Source: Macrotis lagotis (taxonomy: Eukaryota > Chordata > Mammalia > Peramelemorphia > Peramelidae). From it: a stretch of 64,000 bases of DNA. Numbering within the stretch: position 1 is the first letter of the stretch; every line of letters begins with the position of its first letter. The notes beneath the pieces are model-generated. The model had not been told where the DNA came from. It did no database searches and was given only the letters and a program-made list of their open reading frames with translations. The stretch lies in the NCBI RefSeq assembly GCF_037893015.1, contig NC_133660.1, positions 158,683,092 to 158,747,091 of the forward strand, written 5' to 3'. The position numbers and the translations under genes are program-made. Positions 56,292 through 64,000 of the stretch are shown in pieces.

Positions 56292-57812
56292 TTGGAAGAA
56301 AAAGTCAGGCACCAAAACAATGCTGAAAAGAGACCCACAGGTAGCAGTGAGTCTGATCCTTATCCAGATACTGGTTTTGGAGGGGGTAGAGTAGCCCTGA
56401 AGAAAGACATTGAACTGGTCATTAATTGTAGCATCATTATACAAGTCATCATTGGCTCAGAAATTTTTGTCTCACCAAAGAATGTTTGGGACAATGCTGG
56501 CTCTGTGGGTTTTGTTTTGATCATATGGATTGTGACGGCTCATCACAGCTATGGGTTCATTGTGTTACACTGAAGTTGAAGTTTCTATCTCTAAATCTGG
56601 AGGTGACTATTCTTATGTCAAGGACATATTTGGAGGCCTGGTTGGGTTCCTAAGTCTATGGATCATTGTGCTAGTAATCTACGCAGGACTTCATTGCTCT
56701 CACCTTCTCCAGTTTTGTGCTACAGCCACTCTTTCTCACCTGTTTTCGTTCAGAGACTGGTCTTTGACTCCTGGCTAGATTTTATTTCTTGCTTCTCCCA
56801 TGGGTAAACTGAGAAAGTGTTTAATGAAAAATTTCATAGCTGGGAAGCTCTTGGCCCTGGATCTGATTATTGACATGGAGATTGTGCAGATCTACAAAGG
56901 ACAGTACTTCTGGCTAAAGCCCCCAAACTCATTTGATAATTTCCAAAACTCGAATATCAGTCTCATTGCACTGACTTTCCTTCAGGGCTCCTTTGCCTAT
57001 GGTGGCTAGAACTTCCTTAATTATGTAACAGAAAATAGTTGATCTTTACAAGAACCTTTCTCAAGCTATTTTCATTTCCATTCCACTGGTCACATTTGTC
57101 TATGTCTTTGCTAACATGGTTTGTATTACTTCAATGCCCCCACCCCACTCCAGAAACTGCTGACCTCCAATGTTGTCTGTGGAGTCAATGGATCTCTTTA
57201 CATCCTCCAGACTATTCTTTGTTAGAATCCAGGACTAACTGCTGGCAATGATCCAAATAAAGCATACTGTGATTCATTCTCCTCTTCACATGAATCCCAA
57301 CCCTACTGATACTTGTGACTAGTAGCATATATAGGCTTATCAACTATGTAGGCTTCAACAATTACTTACTCTATGGTGTTACAATTGCTGGGCAAATTGT
57401 TCTATGTTGGAAATAATTTAATATCAACTATCAAATCAAGATCAACTTGCTGTTCCTTGTCATCTACCTGCAGAAAGTAGGGCCTTCCTACCACTTCGTC
57501 TGTGGTCAGAGCCCATGGCATTATGTATCAGCATGACTATCATGATGACAGGTGTCCCTGTGTATTTTCTGATCTATACTGACAGCACCAACCCCAGTGT
57601 TTCCATGATTTCATAGCATCCCTGAACTTAGTAAGTCAGAAGGTGTATGTTATTGTGTCTGCCTAGATGAGAGAGGTCCCATCAAAAGAAAGAATCTAAT
57701 GATATCATAAAACAACAGAAGCAGCCTATCTACAAATCCAGTGGCTCTGGTGGACAAGGAGTCAAGCAACTCATCCTGTCAAAATTTTGAGCAGTTCTTC
57801 TCTGGCCTTTGA
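56292..57812 (+). pseudogene. Processed pseudogene of SLC7A8 (LAT2 amino-acid transporter)
   Basis: The intact family member is a 12-TM L-type neutral amino-acid exchanger that pairs with 4F2hc (SLC3A2) in the plasma membrane. Translated pieces follow LAT2 from its first residue: [12 protein letters not shown] at 56295, A-L-K-K-D-I-E-L near 56395, [14 protein letters not shown] at about 56599, A-G-K-L-L-A-L near 56840, L-Q-G-S-F-A-Y-G-G ending at 57006, then [10 protein letters not shown] and the C-terminal Q-P-I-Y. Exons join without introns. It is broken: the ATG is TTG at 56292, there are frameshifts near 56537 and 56690, the W after A-Y-G-G is TAG at 57007, and about 25 codons are lost near 57174. 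LAT1 fits worse (D-Y-S-Y-V-K-D versus its D-Y-A-Y-M-L-E). Confidence 0.93.
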
Positions 57813-59844
57813 TCCCCCTGCAACCCTGTTCCTCCCTTTGCTCAATCTCCTTCTTTGCCCTTACCCTAAATTTGTTCTTCTCCAGGTGGAATAGTTGGAG
57901 AGGTAGGGGTTAAATGAAGACACTGTAATTTGTACCCAATAACCAGAGATGAACTACTAGGGTCTATGTAGGAATACCATTCACCAGTGCTTTTGTCCTT
58001 AGAGAGGGGAATCTCTATTCATCCAGTTAAGGAGAGGGAGGCTAGCCAAAGGACATGTCCTCTATAACAGAGCCTAACCCTTTAGAAGTGAGGGCCATCT
58101 AGGGATATTATTCTTAGAGAATCCTGGTGAAATCAAGCATATGAAAACTCCTGAAGTAAAATCTTCAGGAATTTAGCCAAGTTTGGTGTTGTCCTTGCTT
58201 TTCCCTTTCCAAGACTAAGAAACAAAGACCTGAATTGGAGAAGGAGGAAAGACATACATGGAAGCCAGAGGTCTCTGGTAGCAGTCTTATGAGCCTGTAG
58301 AGGAGTGCAGGAATCTCGGAAAAGGAAGGAGATAGCTGTTTCCCTCAAACATTTGGGATAGTTTTCTCACTGTGGCTCCTAGTTAGACACAAATTCCCTA
58401 TAGGAAATTAGGGATTAACAAAAGATGAACATTGTCTCCTCTTCCCCTGCTTCTCCCCTCAAGCATTCAAACACGCCCCAAGCTGGTGGAACAGATTTGG
58501 AAAGATCCAGATCAGAGGTACTTGGTACTGTTCTCTGAATTCTAACCCCCATTTTGGAGTCAAAGCTTTTTTAAGGCCAGAGACGTGTGTTTCCAACTTA
58601 GTTTTACAGAAGTAATTCTTTCTTTCCTAGCAACAAGGTTTAGCAGCTCCTCTCTTCACCTTGGACTCACCTTAGTGGGAAGGAGATGTTTGGTAATCAT
58701 CATTGGTATTTAGCATTCTCTGTTTTAGAAGGGCCCCTTCCTCCCAACTTTCAGTCCTGCCATGTTTACAGAATTACAGTATCCCTTTCTTCCCTAGGGG
58801 AAGACTGTGAATTACTTAAGTCCCCAGCTTGGAATCAGGGCTGGGTCAACTTCTTCCATCATCTTCCACACCAAGATCAGGGCATGAATTTCCCCATTTC
58901 CCCCTCCTAAGACATCCCTCCTTCCCTGCAGAAACCACCCACTTCTCAGAGACAACTCCTTGTACAGAATCTCATATATTAAGCCTGAGAGGTAGGGCTT
59001 GGGGAGGAGTATGTCCTGATGTGAGGGTCAGGACCAACTTGTCTCTTTCCTATTGTCCAAGAGCTCCTTCTTTCTTTCCAAACAACTCTGAGGCTAGAGT
59101 CTAGACTCCCTTCCTCTATACCCCCCAATCCAAACTTGACCCCTCCCTCTCTTCAGGACTTATTTCCAAAGATAAAATATGCCAATAATATAGAAACAAA
59201 GAGCATTTTGTGAGGGAGGGTGGAGGCCAGCTTAGAGAGATATCTCAGAAAAGCCTTTGTAATGACTATTAACTTTCTTCCAGCTAGCTACTGGAGGAAA
59301 TAAAAATTAAGTCCCTCATTATCTCTTGGAACAGAGAGACTGAATGTCCCTAAATTGATTTTTCATATTTTTTTTTACGTTTTTGCAAGGCAAATGGGGT
59401 TAAGTGGCTTGCCAAGGCCACACAGCTAGGTAATTGTTAAGTTTCTGAGACCGGATTTGAAAGGAGGTACTCCTGACTCGAGGGCCGGTGCTTTATCCAC
59501 TACGCCACCTAGCCGCCCCTCCATATGTTTTCAAAGAAATATGATGTTGGTCCTTTGTAATTAGGATAATTTTTAACCTGGGTCCATGGAAATTGAATCT
59601 CCACAAGACTTTCTGAGATCTGTTAATTTCTTCCTTATTCTCTAGACTTTTTTTCCCTTGCACTCATCCCCACATAGATCTGGGGATAGGGAATTTTCCT
59701 TCTCTCACTATCCCTTCTGTTATATTTATTTTTCTTCTGGGGATAGGGAATTTCAGGGACAGATCCCTTTCTACTCCCCACACTCAGCTTTAGCACTTAG
59801 CCTAGATAAGATTCCCCTAAGCCATTGCCTCATGTAATAATCAT
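57813..59844 (+). pseudogene. Probable 3' UTR part of the SLC7A8 retrocopy
   Basis: Directly after the coding remnant the sequence stays richer in G+C than its surroundings to at least about 59340 and contains no recognised repeat there, as expected for a copied 3' UTR. A SINE lies at 59362-59520 and a second SINE starts at 59845. I could not identify the poly(A) tail or a target-site duplication, so the 3' limit is uncertain and may be shorter (about 59340) or reach about 60240. Confidence 0.5.
59366..59519 (-). mobile_element. Marsupial tRNA-derived SINE (SINE1/WSINE1 type)
   Basis: An antisense full-length copy with 'GTTTTTGCAAGGCAAATGGG' and end 'ACGCCACCTAGCCGCCCC'. It is well preserved. 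It could be an insertion into the retrocopy or have been present in the parent transcript. Confidence 0.94.
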
Positions 59845-60118
59845 GTTTGCCCTTTGTTCTCCAAGAGGACCATGACATCAGGGAAGTGATACCATGACAA
59901 GTACCTGAATTGCATTTGAGTGAGGGGAGGCTGTGCTAAGTCACCAGCCTCACTTTCTCCTCTGGAATCATCTGGTCCTGTGGCCAGATATGAATCAGGA
60001 TGACTGGAGACAGCCCCAGATGTGAGACAATCAAGGTTAAGTGACTTGCCAAGGGTCACACAGCTAGTGAGTATCCTGTCTGACTCCAAGGCCAGTGCTC
60101 TGTCCACTATGCTACCTA
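59845..60118 (-). mobile_element. Third type of marsupial tRNA-derived SINE
   Basis: 'CTTTGTTCTCCAAGAGGACC', 'ATGACATCAGGGAAGTGATA', 'ATGAATCAGGATGACTGGAG', then 'AGGTTAAGTGACTTGCC' and the antisense tRNA-like head 'GTGCTCTGTCCACTATGCTA'. The body differs from SINE1 and Mar1-type copies, while the head is shared. About 270 bp, nearly complete. Confidence 0.8.
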
Positions 60119-60119
60119 A

Positions 60120-60730
60120 TGATTAAGGCCCAGTTTTGATAAAAAAGCAAGCATCCAAGGTGCAGGGGAGGGAGGGTTTAACTTCTTCCTATTAACTTTC
60201 CTTTCTCATGCCCCTCAACCTCTTCCTCTACTTGTATTGTCATTTTTTAAAATATAGATGCCTTAATTTTTGAATATAATTTTGATTTAGTTGATTAGTT
60301 TTGATTTAGTTTGAAATAGTTTTGGATATTTTGGATAGTTTGTTTTTTAAAATGTCTTCAGATGTTTTTCCCCTGGGTTACACAACAAAGTCTGGATTAT
60401 GATCTTCTATTATCTTTTGGTTGGTTTGAGTTTTAGATTTAGTTGCATTTATTTAAGGATGTTGAAAATTTATTTTTCATCTAATTGGAAAGAATCCAAA
60501 ATATTAAAAACAATGACAACAAAATATAAACTGTAGTCTTCCTACGTCCTTGCTCAGTTTGTTTGTTTTTTTCCTCATTATATCACCATGACTAAAAAGA
60601 AGTTTGGGTAAAATCAAGAAAAAATTTAAATGCAAGATTTAACATTTTATTTTGATGGTAAAATATCTTTGAATAACAATATACCAAAAACAAATACATT
60701 TTGGGGCTGCTGTGTGAAACATGGATTAGA
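60120..60730. other. Unassigned non-coding sequence
   Basis: 60120-60240 may still belong to the retrocopy 3' UTR. Beyond it the sequence turns AT-rich, with TTTTGATTTAG-type repeats at about 60280-60330. No gene seen. Confidence 0.35.
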
Positions 60731-60734
60731 GAAA

Positions 60735-61450
60735 GACAAGAATAATTAAGGGCCCACTATGGGTAAGGCACTATGTCACGCAATGTGTATATATATGTTT
60801 ATTATATGTAAGTTATGGGTTTGGAAGGTTATGAGATTCTCAAAATAAATGTAGAAGACTGATATTTGTAGATGTTTATCGAATTTCTACAATTAGAAGT
60901 GGGAGAATGAAATGAACTAAACAAAGATTTCACATGTAAACCATGATAAACCATGTTAAACCAGGTAAGGGAAGAGAATGGCATAGAAAGACTGAGAAAA
61001 TATAAAAGACTTTGGGAATTAGGAGTTCCCTGCTGAACATGAAGAAAACTATTTCTGTAGAGTGGCCTAATTTCAAGGGATATCATTAAATAGTGGATAG
61101 TAATGAGTAAAAATGACTTTACAGGTGTTTGAAAATGAAGACTTCAATCACAAGCACTTAGCAATAGCAGGTATTACTCATTAGACACTCTCTTAAAGGC
61201 TAAGAATAAGGTGTCAAAAATGAAACCATACTTACACACAAGTAATTTACATCCTATTAGGGGACACAATATATATAAATATAAAGGCCAATATGAAATC
61301 TATACGATTAAATACAGGACACTGGTACAAGGGAGGTGGTAATTGCTGAGGGACTCAAATAAGATTTCACAGAGGAGATGAGATTGAAAGGAATATGAGG
61401 ATTATAAATGGTGGAAGTGAGGAGGGAGTACATTTCAGAGGTGGAGGATA
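60735..61450 (-). mobile_element. Ancient repeat, probably including an antisense L2 3' scrap
   Basis: 61330-61450 ('AATAAGATTTCACAGAGGAG', 'GAAGTGAGGAGGGAGTACAT') resembles the antisense L2 3' region. 60735-60800 and 61210-61280 resemble the dispersed 'cactgtgc...caaggagcttac' repeat. Boundaries and family are uncertain. Confidence 0.4.
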
Positions 61451-61592
61451 ACTTGTGTCATCATGGAGATGGGAAATGGATTGTGACAAATGAAGATGAA
61501 CAGATAGTCTGACTTGGACAGATCACAGAGGATGAGAGGGGGAGGCAATAAAAGAGGCAAATAATTTTGCAAGTAAATAGGGTTAAGGTATT

Positions 61593-61593
61593 A

Positions 61594-61649
<56 letters not shown>

Positions 61650-61651
61650 TG
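61593..61651. repeat. (GT)n microsatellite
   Basis: A pure (GT)n run of about 50 bp ending in GCGCGTG. Valine/cysteine and histidine/threonine frames here are artefacts. Confidence 0.97.
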
Positions 61652-61759
61652 ATGAAAGGAGAGACCTAGCCATGTCTAGTGTGAGAGGGAAAGGAACCAT
61701 TAAAGGAGAGATTTTAAAACATTCTCTAATCATTATTTTGACTTTGCAAATAATAACTT

Positions 61760-62335
61760 AATTTATTAATTATAGTAGTCACATTATTAATCACTCATTG
61801 CTTTCCCATATGTGTCTTTTTACTCCCCTAGAGACAGGTTAAAATTATACAATTTTGTTTTTCCTCACTTCCTCAATGAGTCAATGGAAACATCTATATA
61901 CTTTGTGATTTCTTTACCTTCTTTTGGAATGAACAAATGGGGCTAATTCATTTTAAAACTCAGTTTTTAAAATATCTTTAACACTATATTATAATTCTTA
62001 GAATCAACCCCTAAATACCATAAAATATTTATTCTGGCTCCAACATTTGTAAATTGATTCTAATAACAAATGTGGAAGTTCAGATAAATTCAAACAAATG
62101 TTCATTAATTGCTTTATTGTGTGTAAAAACTGTTCCAGTATTGGGGACTTAAAGTCCAAAATATACCAGTCTCTCCCCTCAAGCAACTTATATTCACTGT
62201 AGAGGGGGAACTATTATCTTAGATTTTAGGGAGAGATAGATGTTGTCAAATTATCCTTGGTATAAATATCAAGCTATGTATGTGTGAATTATGGACAATC
62301 TCATATCTATAATTATCATGATATGGGAGGGTTAA
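61760..62335. other. Unassigned, with a repeat scrap at 62095-62205
   Basis: 62095-62205 ('GTTCCAGTATTGGGGACTTA', 'CTCAAGCAACTTATATTCAC') resembles the same unassigned dispersed repeat as 61210-61280. The rest shows nothing recognisable. Confidence 0.4.
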
Positions 62336-62339
62336 ACAG

Positions 62340-62780
62340 GATTAGGATACTAAGGAGTGGAGGACACACACTATTAGGCAGGTGTTCTCTACAGATGAAA
62401 AGATTTTTGACAAACAAGTAAAATTACTGATCGCAGTGCCACCCTTTAAAGTCATATTCAATGGAGAAAATATAAAATTGCAAAAGACTATTGAGAAACC
62501 AAACATTATTTCAAATTCCCAGGTCTGAATGAACATTAATAACCATCTATTTCTAGCTGTAATCCATGTAATTAAAAAGGTCAGAAGTGTTAATGTCGGT
62601 AAAGGTCTTTGAAAAAGAGAAGTGCTAGATGAGACCATAATTATTAATTATCATCAAAAGTCAAACTGCACACTACTGACAGTCATTACATCACTACACA
62701 AAAAACAAGTCTCTCCAAAGATTCCCAAGTGTTCAGACTCACACTTCACAACCAAATAAATCCAAACGTGATATTATTAA
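62340..62780. other. Repeat-free, motif-rich block
   Basis: Balanced unique sequence with homeodomain-type cores ('ATAATTATTAATTATCATC') and no repeat hallmarks. A candidate conserved non-coding element by inference only. Confidence 0.3.
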
Positions 62781-62784
62781 AGAC

Positions 62785-63260
62785 ACAAAAGCAAAGAGCT
62801 CATGAAACTGAATTGACATAGAAGTTATTGGTCACAACCTTTGAATAGCAATATACCCACAAGATGAAGATGAAGTATGTGATTGTAGTAAATAAATATT
62901 TCATTTGATTTATTAATTATTGATTTGTTTTAAAAGTGCTGGATGATCAAGATTTGCAAAAATAATCTGGCATGTCATTGGCTTTTATTCCTCTTTCAGG
63001 CATATGGAAGTGGGGAAGAGTGGAGAAAGGTTTTTTTTCAATAAAAAGAAACAGAAACAGGATGAATCTAGTCTGAAATACTTGATGTAAATTTCTGATT
63101 AAGACAACTAATTAGAAATGACAAATTGTAGACTTAGCCATTCTTGGATTAATTTATGAGCAACATTCAAAAGATATCTATCCCCAAATATCAATTATAA
63201 AACAGGGGGCTATATTGTAATGTAAAAAATTATGGGGGGGTCTAAGTAAAAAATGGAAGT
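62785..63260. other. Unassigned non-coding sequence
   Basis: No gene or recognised repeat. Confidence 0.4.
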
Positions 63261-63267
63261 AACAGGT

Positions 63268-63440
63268 ATGTATATATATATATATATATAATTATATATA
63301 TTTAAATATATATGTGTACATATGTATTATGTGTATGGGCATATGTGTATTTTTGTATATATAGACATGTATCTATATATCTTCATATATATTTCTATAT
63401 ACACATAAATATATGTGTATATATAAACATTATGCTCATA
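63268..63440. repeat. AT-rich simple repeat
   Basis: (TA)n at 63271-63300, followed by imperfect TATATG/TACATA units to about 63430. Confidence 0.9.
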
Positions 63441-63639
63441 ATAGCATTCTAACTACTCACTTTCACTTCCTACTCCCTATCCCACATATAATCTTGTATC
63501 AGTCTTGTACCTTATTCCCTAGACACGTCTTAATTTTTTTTTTACTTTTTTCCCCCTAAATATTCATTTATAAACTAGTCCTGTGATTTCTTCAGTGAAA
63601 TTAGTGTCCCCTGATGAACTTCTTCCAGTGTAAATTGGC

Positions 63640-63770
63640 ACATTTTCTGCCTTTGTGGGTTGAGAAAGTTGCCTAGGTCATTGAATGATTAGGTGACCTG
63701 TTCAGGATCATGCACCAATATATGTCAGTAGCAGGGCTTTAATTTAGGTCTTCCTTATATCTAAATATTG
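63640..63770 (-). mobile_element. MIR-type SINE fossil
   Basis: 'GATTAGGTGACCTGTTCAGG', 'ATGTCAGTAGCAGGGCTTTA' and 'ATTTAGGTCTTCCTTATATC' in antisense MIR order. Confidence 0.55.
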
Positions 63771-64000
63771 AATTTACATACTAAAAGTCTAGGAACCAAC
63801 AAAAAGAGAGAAGAAAATGACTCTTAAGGTTTCCCATGTATTTAATAAGCATGTTCACATATGTATATATAAGTATACCAATTAAATATACATGTTTGTA
63901 TTTATGTTAATGTATATATGTTTGTTTATGCTATAGTGTCCAACTTTAATGCCTCTCCATGACATGGAGGTGACCTTAGGTTCTTGAAAACTATACCAGT
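63771..64000. other. Unassigned window end
   Basis: AT-rich with TATG-type short repeats near 63860-63920. Nothing recognisable. Confidence 0.4.

Noticed and set aside
58829-59104. 91-residue frame and its overlapping neighbour at 58686-58910
   Set aside because: They lie in the probable 3' UTR of the SLC7A8 retrocopy and show no similarity to a known protein.
2454-59519. tRNA-like sequences with A and B boxes
   Set aside because: They are SINE heads followed by SINE bodies and A-rich tails. No complete cloverleaf with a proper acceptor stem was seen, so no tRNA genes are called.
61461-61761. Overlapping frames on both strands with His-Thr and Cys-Val runs
   Set aside because: A (GT)n microsatellite artefact.

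Overview
The window reads as non-coding DNA from a marsupial nuclear genome. The main evidence is about eleven copies of the ~150 bp marsupial tRNA-derived SINE (SINE1/WSINE1 type: a tRNA-like head with A and B boxes, a body around 'CACTTAATAATTACCTAGC', and a 'TTGCAAAAACCTAAAA' tail). It also holds Mar1-type and MON1/MIR-type CORE-SINEs, marsupial-style L1 with several 3' UTR subfamilies, and many L2 and L3/CR1 fossils. Base composition is AT-rich. I found no intact host gene, rRNA gene, tRNA gene or CRISPR array, and the open reading frames present are explained by repeats or low-complexity DNA. The sequence alone does not fix the species; an Australian or South American marsupial would both fit.

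Layout. 1-13 kb: an LTR of an endogenous retrovirus, then SINEs, MIR, L2 and a L3/CR1 fossil in old unique DNA. 13-16 kb: an L1 3' fragment and unassigned sequence. 16-23 kb: two related LTR-like blocks in the same (minus) orientation about 6.2 kb apart, which may bound a very decayed provirus. 21.6-25.4 kb: an L2 carrying an LTR insertion. The L2/LTR junction is present a second time in inverted orientation 2 kb away at about 97% identity. 25-34.8 kb: L2, RTE-like, MIR/MON1, Mar1-type and L1 fragments, including an internally deleted L1 carrying two SINEs. 35-39.3 kb: an L1 5'/3' UTR remnant, an ORF1-only (HAL1-like) element and a hairpin-forming L1 piece. 39-44.5 kb: mostly unassigned AT-rich sequence. 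44.7-52.3 kb: a near full-length but dead L1 on the minus strand with two further L1 pieces and a SINE nested in it. 52-56 kb: more L1 and SINE pieces. 56.3 to about 59.8 kb: a processed pseudogene of the amino-acid transporter SLC7A8 (LAT2), with a long 3' UTR. 60-64 kb: old repeats, microsatellites and unassigned DNA.

Nothing here acts as a gene system. The interest lies in insertion order (nested elements with readable target-site duplications), the inverted duplication, the retrocopy, and four repeat-free, motif-rich blocks that could be conserved regulatory elements. All coordinates of old repeats are approximate, since no alignment could be run.
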